64,000 nucleotides of DNA from Sphagnum compactum (lineage: Eukaryota; Bryophyta; Sphagnopsida; Sphagnales): assembly GCA_965153455.1 (NCBI GenBank), contig OZ234498.1:6758001-6822000 (forward strand), given 5' to 3'. The translations under genes and the position numbers were made by a program. Shown here piece by piece: positions 12,403 through 21,663 of this stretch. Numbering within the stretch: position 1 is the stretch's first letter; each line of letters begins with the position of its first letter. Below the pieces are notes generated by a model that saw only the letters and a program-made list of their open reading frames with translations, was not told the DNA's origin and did not search any database.

Positions 12403-12985
12403 GATGATTGTGACATCACCTTTATGATTATGATGACTATAAAACAAGGGTGATTCAAATGCATAGAATGAATGAACAAAAGGATGATTTGTATGAAGGT
12501 CATCATTTATTACATGAAGTTTTTGAAATATGACCCCTCTTGACATCGAATTAAAGGCGTTTGCCATGTCTAGTTGAAAAACAATCCAATTGAAATGAAG
12601 GTTTAAGGTGCACTTAATGTTATGGATTACTGTTTCATAATTACCCTTAATTATAATTCCAAGTTGGTGTGGGGGAGAAATGTGTTACAAAAGTGTTGCG
12701 GAATTGAAAGCATAAAGCATGGCTTGTGAGTCAATACAATGTTTCCCGCACTGCAATGGGATGAACTCCACCTACAGGCTTTGTCATGATAATGAAGTGG
12801 ACTACTTCAAGGACATGTGCAATTTGAGGTGGAATGTGACCTTGTGCAATATGAGAACAAAGCTAAAACAGCTAAAACAACTAAGGGAATCCATTCATTG
12901 AATCTTCTAGGTGAAAACAATTTTGAAGGTGTCCAAAAACCATCCTAAAAGGACCACTTGCCATTGCTTAAACATTCAAAACCCC

Positions 12986-15199
12986 AAATTGGAAAGAAAA
13001 ATACACAAAATAGAAACAAAGCAAGCAAAATCCAAACCTAAATTAAGGTACCTTGAAGAGAAACAAAAAAAAAATAAAAAAAAATCCAATTTGAAATACA
13101 AAATCACAAATATAGATAAACATACAAACCCAATGACAAGAAAAAATTAACAACTACATATGCGTCTAATTTAGTGAAGGGTTTTGTTAAGAATATGACA
13201 TTTACAAAAGACTAAACATAAAATACATGACACAAATGTGAACAAAAACACATGATAAGGTACAAACTAGTGTTTGTTGGTCCTTCCCTTGTAAGAGAAT
13301 TGTTCTTCCTAGTTTTGACCCAAAAAAAATTTGGTAGGTCTATTGGTTTTGGGTTTGAGTACATTTCTTCAAAGTTTTAAAACTTGTCATTTCAATTATG
13401 GCACATTTTTAAAAATTCAAAAACGTTTGAGGTAAATTAAAAAATTGGGGTTGATTTCATTTACAAACTACACACACTCTTCAAGAATGTATATTGTCTA
13501 CATATTAAGTTTTATAACAAATTAAAATTGGAGATGGTATAGATATGAAGTTCTACAACTAATTAAAATCAATAAAGTATGCATAAAATTCGACTCTCTT
13601 GTCAAGTTTTCAAAAACGTTCAACTTGTTTACCTAGAGAACTTAAACCTAAGTTCAAAATCTTTTATTCAAAGTTTGAGTTCTGATTCTAATGAAAGACT
13701 AGTTCCAAGATTAGATCTTTGTGTGTAGTTTAGGTCCATGGCACAAGACCTAAACTTGAACCCACGACTTTAACACTCCAAACCAGGGAATCTGCTAACA
13801 CCAATCTGTACCATGAAGAAGGAGTGTGTCACACTGTGGCCTTGCCCTTTGCATTGAAGAAGTATCTTAAAGCAAAAGAAGAATTATGGAAACTCAAATA
13901 TTTCACCATGCCAAAATATAATCTTGAACAAATCCTCTAAAGGAAACCAAAATCCTTCAAGATATTATAACTCAATAACTAATCTCAAGTTTCAACACAA
14001 GCCAAAATATCATCTAAGTTTCAAACAATCCTCACATAAAAATAGACCTATTACATAGGGGCCAAAATCCATTAAGCTACTTATAATGTATAATGAATCT
14101 AAACACAATATCCTTGCCTTGGTAGGCAAGGCCAACAAAGACAAATATAAGGTCAAGGCAAGGACAGGACGATTTGTGATACCATATATATATGACAAGA
14201 ACGGATGATGACAATTCTTGCATCATGATAAACCAACAACACCGTAAAACAATATGTTGAAACTCAAACCAATGTTAGTGAGATTGAGCACAAATGAATG
14301 TACTAGATGTATTTATTCTTAAGGGGGTATGCTTAAATGCTACGAGAGTAGCTCCCTAGTGTTGTGAGTAATATCCACAATGAGGATGTACAGGAGCACT
14401 AGTGTTTAGCTACCTACCACCTTGCCTCCTTTTCCATGAAGAAAACAAATGTGTGAAAAGTAATAGATTGTTGAGTATTTGCATTTGAAGAGTGACCACC
14501 AGTTGGTTAGTTGACACTTGACACCATTGAATTTTTAAAGAGTGATTTAAAGGTAAATTAAGGAAGATAGTCACATAATATGCACAGTCCCCTGAGAGTA
14601 GTAGTAAGTAAGTACCCACAAAGTTTGGCTTCCCCCAAAAAATCTAAAGTCCTTTGCAAAAGAGGTGGCAGTGGCTCCAGGGACAAAATGATCCAGGTCT
14701 GGAAGTACACAGCTATGTGCTGATGAGCCACAAAAAGTGACCCAGCTTCTGATAAGGATCTGACTCGAATATGGAAGAAGAAGCCAATGTTGCAGCCCGG
14801 TATCTCTCCATTGCCCCCAAATATGCTTCACCTCCAACAACTTGTTACTTGATTGGAGGTTCTTGCTTGAACATCAACGTATCATGTGGCCCCATGGGGA
14901 TACAATTTGTTGCTGAATCAACAATTTTGGTGTTTCTCTTCAAATAGTATCGCCAACAACAACCATGTGGCCCAAGGGGAAGCTTGTAACTATTACTTTT
15001 GACCTAATCACACAAAAAGCTCTTCTAAATCCTCTCTCACATAAAGCCATGGCCAAATCCCAGATGTGTCATGGTTTCGTCCATAACAACAGAGAAAAGA
15101 AAGTAAAAGGAGGGGAATGGTAGGAGGAAGAAAGACCTCACCACTTCTTGCAGTGGCAATGGGAGCTCAAGAAAGGGGACCAGAAGGAACCGACACCAA
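12986..15199. other. Intergenic, no gene recognised
   Basis: The segment around 13,000-13,090 is A-rich. Between 14,400 and 15,180 the composition is more balanced and short frames appear on both strands (for example 14,840-14,571 on -). None shows a domain I recognise, and no exon-intron structure could be built. Confidence 0.4.
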
Positions 15200-15510
15200 T
15201 AGCAGACCATGAGGGATGGATGGTATATGGACAGGAAGCATTTTCCAACCCTGGTGGTTACTTGAGTTTTTGTTTCAGTACCAATCTACTAGGCTAGTAA
15301 CCCACTTGCCTTTACCTATCTACTAACCATCGACTTGCATTGTCACCTCATAGTTTACCTATCTATCTACCCACTTACCTATGAGACCTCTTCTTTACAA
15401 AGGTAGGTGACTTAGGTGAAACATGATGTCAACTCAGTTGGCTTTCATCCACAATTGACTCATAACCAATTGTAGGGAGCATCTCACTACTGTGATAACG
15501 TGCCATTGGA
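15200..15510 (+). repeat. Dispersed repeat family A, copy 1
   Basis: It shares a long ordered set of words with 18,020-18,390: CAGGAA(G/A)CA, CC(C/A)TGGTGGTTAC, many CTACCTAT/CTATCTAC words, TATGAGACCT, GGTGA(A)ACC-like words and TTCATCCACAA(T/C)TGA. There is no coding capacity. The CTAC/TACC richness is internal to the element. Confidence 0.65.
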
Positions 15511-16229
15511 CAAGATCTCCTCAGTTCCATAACATATTTTCCTGGCTTCTTACATGTTTTACCTCAAAACTTTTTTGCACATTCCTAGTCCCTAGTTAGT
15601 TGAACCTCATAACTCACTCTCTCATGTGTCTCATAACCCATGGGCTCAGTGCTCTTGAACCATTGGTTATGTCTGATTATTGATGGTCTTGAACCATTGG
15701 TTATGTCTGATTATTGACACAAGTGTGCTGGTTACCGTGCATAGTTGAGGCACATGAGCACTGAGACTGGAACCTACTGGCTCTCTCACCAAGAGTAACC
15801 CACACACTCTTGCTGGTTACCTAGTCCATAACATCATGCTTTCCAATGAGGTGGTGGGCTAGTGGCTGTTTGTTCATTTTAACCAACTAACAAACCTATT
15901 GATTATATGAGTCTTCATTAGGTGTCACCACCAAGGAAGTTTGTGGAACTTTGATGGGCTCCAGATGTGCACTTTTCAAGAAAACAGCAGCTTTCCCATA
16001 TTTTGTTATCTGAACCCCCTACAAAATAATAAAATATTTTGATTCCTAACTGATAGATGGATTTAGCAATGATGGGTTTTTGTCTTGCCTCTTGAACAGT
16101 GAAAAGCAAGAAAGCACCAACTACCTCCAGTGTTTCTTTTGTCCTTTTGGTGACCATTCCATTAGTGCTTAAAACCACTACCTGTTGAACTGGGGTACCT
16201 ATTGTGATTCATATTAATTACTTCATGGG
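15511..16229. other. Intergenic with a short tandem duplication
   Basis: The phrase CTTGAACCATTGGTTATGTC occurs twice in tandem at about 15,654 and 15,690, followed both times by TGATTATTGA. No gene was recognised. Confidence 0.5.
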
Positions 16230-16900
16230 TGCGATCACATTCTTTTTTGAAGGGGCCACGTTGATTGGCCCATCATCAATTTTTTGGGAACATTGGGCAC
16301 TCCCCACTAGAATCACCTTTTTGGACCACCAGTTGCAAAATAGGAACAGATGTGCTCCATATGGCCCACCTTTTCAGTTCATATACCTACATGAGAGTTG
16401 AACTTTGGGCAAACCCAATGGCATAAAAGTGAGGTGCTATTGGGAACGGTGGGTGGGTGTGTGGTGGGACCCTTTGGGAACCTCATGGGAACACATAGGG
16501 AAGCTGATGAGAACAAGGGAAAAAATCAAAAAAAATCCTCCCCCTTTACTTTCCAGAAAGAAAGAAACTGGACCCCTCATGAGTCCATGCTGAGCCTTTC
16601 ATTGGCTGCATGAAACTTTTGTTTCCAAAAATGTTTGCCACCACTTTTGGCCTGGGCTAATACGCCTTCCAAGAGCTGGTGATTCAGCTCTCCTGTTCAC
16701 CTATTCATTAGATGAGGTGCCTCCCAAGTTCAATTTTCTTGTTCAATTTGGTGCCTCCCAACCCTCTCCCTCCCCCTAATCACAAGAAAAAAAAGGGGGA
16801 CCCCTTCACTCCATGTCATGACTTCTCATTGGTTGCATGAAAATTTTATTCCTAAAATTGGCTGCCACTATTTTTGGCCTGGACTAAATAGCCCTTCCTA
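16230..16900 (+). repeat. Dispersed repeat family B, copy 2 (with a repeated 3' half)
   Basis: It contains AAGTGAGGTGCTATTGGGAAC and repeated GGGAAC words, as at 2,980-3,020. The downstream half (TCATTGGCTGCATGAAA ... GCCACCACTTTTGGCCTGG) is repeated about 230 bp later as TCATTGGTTGCATGAAA ... GCCACTATTTTTGGCCTGG. The segment CATGCAGCCAATGAG at 44,426 is the same sequence inverted. Confidence 0.65.
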
Positions 16901-17348
16901 TGAACACCCTACCCTATTCTTTTCTATTCTACAAAAGCACGAAAGGTGGGGCCTGCTGCTGTGGATGCTTTTGTGTTAACATTTAATTGCCTGTCGCTTG
17001 CCACAAATTCCAAACATCTCCCCTTCAAAACAACCTCCCATGTCATAAAATATTCCCCATATGTGGCACTACATGTCTGTGATCTTTTAGGGGTGGGGGG
17101 CAGCGCGCACACATTTCATCATCCAAAACAAGGCAGAACTTACTCATTACTGGAGTTTGTCATAATACGAGGCATTTGAATAACTTATGAAATGCTGACT
17201 AACAGAACTCACTAAGGAAAATTGTTCGAACATGAAACTTCTAAAGTTTGGACACAATGAACCAGCACTCACCAGTGCACGATCTATCTATAAGAAGGTA
17301 GTTTGTTTTGTTTTGTAACTATGCGATTCACCAAATCTCAGATCATGT
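16901..17348. other. Intergenic, no gene recognised
   Basis: Short frames occur on both strands around 16,924-17,179, but nothing is recognisable in them. Confidence 0.4.
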
Positions 17349-17935
17349 TCTTGGTATTTTTGGAAAGCTCTCGACAAGGAGAGGTGCATCAGCTTGGTTT
17401 CATGACATTTGGACTTGCAATCTGAACGTTTTTGAATATTGAATGATTTTTTCACTGAAAATTAAATTAAATCATAACTGAAAATTTGAAAGGAATTGGG
17501 ATGTGCCTTTGGTGTTGGTGGAAAGATCTTGAGGAGCAGGATTTAGTGGAATATATTTTGTAAGATTTGGACCTAGGATGGGGGAGATATTGAATTTTAA
17601 GTGATTTTTGTCACTAAAAATTCAAGTAAATCACAAAAAATCAGGTTTTGAAAAGAAAAAAAAGTTGAGAATGTGGTGACGATTGAAAGCCTATCATTCA
17701 ATTCAAGTATGAAAATTCGGGACCTGCCTTTGGTGTTGCTGGAAAGATCTCGATGAGTAGGATTTAATCGAATTTATTTTGTAAGTTCTAAACTTAGGAT
17801 GTGGGAGATATCAAAATTTAAGTGATTTTTGTCACTGCAAATTCAAATAAATTACAAAAAACAAAAATTTGGAAGGAAATTTTCAATTGAGAACGTGGTC
17901 ACATTTGCAAGCCACATTTAGCTCTTCAAAAATTG
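17349..17935 (+). repeat. Tandem repeat, ~221-bp unit, about 2.5 copies
   Basis: CCTTTGGTGTTG(G/C)TGGAAAGATCT begins at 17,506 and again at 17,727. Each is followed by a GAG(T)AGGATTTA word, ATTTTGTAAG, a GGGAGATAT word and AAGTGATTTTTGTCACT. A shorter, more diverged unit begins near 17,349. The AGTGATTTTTGTCACT word is a short hairpin. No coding evidence. Confidence 0.75.
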
Positions 17936-17945
17936 GATAATAAGG

Positions 17946-17963
17946 TCTAGGGTTTAGGGTTTA
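17946..17963 (+). repeat. Short interstitial telomere-like TTTAGGG run
   Basis: TAGGGTTTAGGGTTTA is about two units of the plant-type telomere repeat. It is too short to mark a fused chromosome end. Confidence 0.5.
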
Positions 17964-18019
17964 ATTTTCTAAATTCTAAACCCTACAAATGAGTTCAACA
18001 CTTCGGCCAATGGCACAGG

Positions 18020-18390
18020 TCACGCTAATGAAAGATGAATGGTAAGTGGTCAGGAAACAATTCTTTGTTAGGTTCCAGTTCCCTCACTAACCATGGTGGT
18101 TACCTTAGTTGGTTTTTTTTCTACCTACCTGCTAACAACCCACAAGCACGTTGCTGGTAGGTAGTAAAAACAACCCTTACCTATGTATAAACTATCTACT
18201 TAGTTAGTAGTTACCTATTTTCCTACCTATCTACCTATATATGAGACCTATTTCCTACAGAATCGGTTACCAAGGTGAAACCAAAGATTAACCCAACAGA
18301 AGTTCATCCACAACTGAGTAATAATGGGCATCCAGTGGATGGTGCGCTGGTGGGTGCTGGTTCACTGTGGCCCTAGCACAGTACTTGTGC
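18020..18390 (+). repeat. Dispersed repeat family A, copy 2
   Basis: It matches 15,200-15,510 in order: CAGGAAACA, CCATGGTGGTTACC, a CTACCTAT-rich core, TATGAGACCTA, AGGTGAAACC and TTCATCCACAACTGAG. It continues into CCAGTGGATGGTGCGCTGG and GGGTGCTGGTTCACT. The last part recurs at 19,540-19,620 and near 60,690. Confidence 0.65.
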
Positions 18391-18419
18391 ACTTTGTTTC
18401 TGTTATGAAGGCCACAAGT

Positions 18420-18685
18420 CCCGGTGATTTATTTCTGGCGAATTTTAGCATTTTATGATCTGAAAATATTATTTCGACACATACAAAGGATTTTAGTGAA
18501 AAAAAATTACCTAATTTGCAAGATTTCTGAAAAAATAAAATATCATTGGCCAAGTTCTACTAGTAGCCAAAATATGAGAGGGTTCTCAAAAAAATTGTAC
18601 TTTTATATTTGATCTATAGCCAAATCTTCTTGTTTGATAATTGCTAGTTTGGCTACATCACAAAATTGAATAAAAAACGCTGCTC
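18420..18685 (+). repeat. Dispersed repeat family C (TAGCCAAA family), copy
   Basis: TTCTACTAGTAGCCAAAATAT and CTATAGCCAAATCTTCTTG lead to TTTGGCTACATCACAAAATTG and AATAAAAAAC. The end is nearly identical to 58,835-58,856. It is non-coding. Confidence 0.6.
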
Positions 18686-19299
18686 ATGACTTCTCAGCAG
18701 TCATTCATTTTTTCACAACAATTGATGTGTTTTTTGTTAAGAAAATTGGGAATTTCTGGAGAATTGTTCTTCTTCTGTTTTAAGTTCAAGTATTTTGTCT
18801 TTTTTCTCTGTTGAAAAACTCAGCAAATTTTCAATATCACAAATTTGGTTGTAGGGGAGGTTCATGTACAAGTGCATTCTTGTAAGGGACCTGAGGGCAT
18901 GAGCCCAAGGGTGTTTCCAAACCTCAGGAGAATGCAGAAGTACGGAAACCTCCCCTTATGTAAACAACTCTCTTTTGATGGAAGATATTAGAATGCCTTC
19001 CAAATTTTGGTAAACAATCACCAACCAGCCTTTGCTGGAGATTGGAATAAATAAATAAATAAATACATAAATAATCTCTAACTAGTATACACATTAATGG
19101 GCATACAAATCAGGTAGTAACTTAAATGTACATAATACCATATTCTTGGTTTAGCAAACTTTAAAATGTAGATAAGTTTGAAATTTAATTGCAGGTGCGA
19201 AACCTAACTTAAAGATTTGCAAAACTGAGCAATTAGGTGTACAAAGATTACTGGCCACTTAAGTGTGAACATCTTTTGAAAGGACCATAAATTGGAGCC

Positions 19300-19625
19300 T
19301 ATCTTTCAAGTTTTTTTTTAAAAAATTCATTTTTGTGATGACAAAAATTTGGCGAAATTTTCCAAAAAACTAGCAAAATTCGTCGAATTTACACAAGAAA
19401 ATAAAAATTTTCAAAAAAAAAAAACCAACTTCTACCTATATTTTGGCGACATGCTGGTCTAATCTATTGTCCAAATATGGCGATTTCAGAAATCTGGCAA
19501 CTTTGGCCAAGAATTTAAACTCAATTGAGGTTCATCCACAACTGAGTTCATCCACAAAGGACTTGTGTCCAGTGGATGATGGTGCAATCGTAGGTAGGTG
19601 CTGAACCCCTGGTTCGCACTACTGG
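19300..19625 (+). repeat. Weak family C remnant followed by family A 3' end
   Basis: A diverged family C block (AAAATTTTGGCG and TGGTCTAAT words) is followed by TTCATCCACAACTGAG, CCAGTGGATGATGGTGCAA and GTAGGTGCTGAACCCCTGG. These last words match the tail of the family A copy ending at 18,390. Confidence 0.45.
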
Positions 19626-19639
19626 CTATCAAACTCAAC

Positions 19640-20494
19640 TACTACCCTAGCTCTCCTTCCCAGTGCTCTGCTGCCCAGGAGTCCACACGAAGGAAGGAAG
19701 GCGAATTGCAGTGCATGAATGGATAGCAGCGGCGGCAGCAGGAGCCGCAGCAGCACGTGAAGCAGCAGGCGCAGTCGCAGCGGCAGAGAGAATGTTTAGC
19801 GGGGAGCGTTGCCAGAAAAAGGCTTCATCGTCACTGGATTTTTATTTTTTTGTTTTTTGTAACCTTTCGGAAACCGACGTTCGTCCACTTGCCTGAAGAA
19901 TGTCAGCGCTGCGCATCTGCCGCTTACGCTGCTATCTTTTTCTCACCATCGCATGCTTTCTGGTATACTTTTTCCTTTTTTTTTTTCGGCTTTTTGTTTT
20001 GCTTTCTTGTAAAAAAAATTTGGCACCTCCCGCTTCTTCTCTGTCTTTCTGTCTCTCTTCTCTCCATGCAGGAGTCGTAACTTAGCAGGTGCATCAACGG
20101 TGTCAGGCAAGTTTCCAATGGATTTGTGGTGACGACGTTTGTTTGATCGATTTCGTTTGCTGCGATAATAAGTTATTGGACTTCCCTTTTTTTTTCTTGC
20201 TCGTCAACCCCCCGGGGAATGCGTCCCACTTTACCATATCGTTCTCGGATCTTGGATTCCTGAAGAAGAATCCGTTACCGTATTTATTGTCAGGCCGTGA
20301 TCGAACTAACAATCGATCTATATATACGGATGGTCGTCATACAATCTTGTCCCTCTCTGACTGACACACCTGTCTGTCTGCGTGTCTTTTTGTCTCTGTC
20401 TCTCTCCTGTGTCTTGCTGTGATTTGCAGTTTGCACTCCATCGTTATAAGCGCATCCGTAAGACGTGTTTCGGTGTGGCAAGTCGGAGTTGCGA
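19640..20494 (+). promoter_or_regulatory. CpG-rich promoter/leader region of the dCTP pyrophosphatase gene
   Basis: This is one of the few CpG-rich stretches in the window. It carries GCAGC/GGCAGCAG triplet runs at 19,725-19,790 and long pyrimidine tracts. TATATATA at 20,319-20,326 could be a TATA box about 170 bp upstream of the start codon. Alternatively, the CT-rich tract at 20,386-20,418 followed by TTTGCAG (ending 20,429), and a second tract ending CAG at 20,071, look like splice acceptors of a leader intron. An alanine-rich open frame at 19,663-19,896 has no ATG and is not called. The two readings cannot be separated without transcript data. Confidence 0.4.
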
Positions 20495-21663
20495 ATGACT
20501 GGGTTAGAGAGCAAGAACGTCGAGGCAGGTGCGAGAGGAGGGCTCAACAATTTTGGAGGTAAGGAGATCGGCAAAGAAATGTCTGCTGGGAGAGGAGGAG
20601 GAGGAGGAGGCCGTCACCCCGTCGCGTTGACGGAATTGGCAAAAAACATGGCAGATTTTGCTGCAGATCGCGAGTGGGACCGGTTTCATAGCCCGCGGAA
20701 TCTGCTTCTTGCTCTCGTATGCTTCCGTTTGTCATTTCCTTGTATTTTGCTGGAAAGTTGGAATGGTTCAAACTTGGCGATATCTACGTATTGTCAGGAT
20801 GTAGACTTCCTTTGAACAATGCTTCCAAGAGGGAAGGAAATATGATGGTTCCGAGCTTTCTGTCTGTACAACACTTGTTCCTCATGCAAGTACATATTGG
20901 TGTGTTTCAATAGGCCGATGAGCCAAAACTTGATGCGAAGAAAAAGTCTTACAAACCTAGTTGCATCTAGAATGGTTCATCTTTTCTCCACAAGCCTTAT
21001 TGTGACTTGTCCGTTGCAAAAATAGCTAGATCGTTTAGTTACGTCTACAACGAAGTTTGTGAGTCCTAGTTTCTACATCTCCTGAGATTCTCTCTTATGA
21101 TTCAAACACCGCACTAATTTCACAACGAGACCGAACATTCAGCCTGAGACTGCTCATGAGTTAGTGATGGCTTATAAGTGAGGGAGCAGTCAATAAATAC
21201 GATTTTACTGTATTCAAGGGCTACTCCAGGGTTCTGGAAGATCTGCATCTTTCCAGAGTCAAAACAGTCTTGTAGTGGATCCACTGGATATGACCACTGC
21301 ACGTCATCCGAGATTTTCAGCAGGGCCACATACTAAGCACCGGTGGAGATGCTCTCATCGTAGTGTCATGATTTGCGCCTGCAGGTTGGAGAGGTAGGCG
21401 AGCTCTCGGAGATTTTCCAGTGGAAGGGAGAGGTACCAAGGGGTTTAGCTAACTGGGACGAAGAGGAGAAAGTTCATCTAGGGGAAGAGCTTTCCGACGT
21501 GTTATTATATCTAGTACGCCTGGCGGACGTGTGCGATGTGGACCTGGGTCAAGCAGCTCTGCGCAAGCTGCAGAAGAATGCGGTCAAGTATCCAGTGGCC
21601 GTCTGCAAAGGCTCCTCCAAGAAATACAATGAGCTTTCCACGCTTGGACACAACAGCGTATAA
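20495..21663 (+). CDS. DCTPP1-like: dCTP pyrophosphatase 1-like (MazG superfamily)
   Basis: This enzyme family hydrolyses dCTP and modified dCTPs to the monophosphate plus pyrophosphate, cleaning the nucleotide pool. Two exons, 20,495-20,716 and 21,385-21,660 plus TAA, give 166 aa. The 668-bp intron is GT-AG, phase 0, with acceptor CTGCAG. Exon 1 (residues 1-74) has a Gly-rich N-terminus, a run of six Gly at 34-39, then the helix TELAKNMADFAADREWDRFH and SPRNLLLAL. Exon 2 opens with VGEVGELSEIFQW and holds EELSDVLLYL and CDVDLGQAALRKLQKNAVKYP. Predicted Mg ligands are E77, E80, E109 and D112, equivalent to human E63, E66, E95 and D98. All are intact and the length fits the family. The start at 20,495 is the first in-frame ATG; Met29 is an alternative. 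No neighbouring gene is functionally linked. The family assignment is secure. The exact start is less so. Confidence 0.93.

Larger units (their letters stand above)
9746..12985 (-). mobile_element. Decayed LINE (non-LTR retrotransposon) reverse transcriptase
   Basis: Read on the - strand, this is a reverse transcriptase relic running from about 12,985 (N-terminal side) to 9,746 (C-terminal side). Visible pieces in order are: VFGHLQNCFHLEDSMNGFP near 12,930; GHIPPQIAHVLEVVHF and GGVHPIAVRETLY near 12,800; a palm motif FQLDMANAFNSMSRGVIF near 12,570; TMGTCQGDPLG at about 11,500; and the catalytic region TNDAHIIGPLS near 11,390. Then come DVQLAFGVLTHCF and PPSSTFIESLISFD (about 11,130-11,030) and a C-terminal domain at 10,322-9,746. 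These resemble, from memory, a LINE-type polyprotein common in plant genomes. The frame is broken by many stops and shifts, and the expected ADD reads TND, so it is dead. A solo LTR is inserted inside it. The clade was not determined. Confidence 0.8.

Noticed and set aside
19663-19896. Alanine-rich frame upstream of the pyrophosphatase gene
   Set aside because: It has no ATG start and is driven by GCAGC triplet repeats; more likely promoter or leader sequence.
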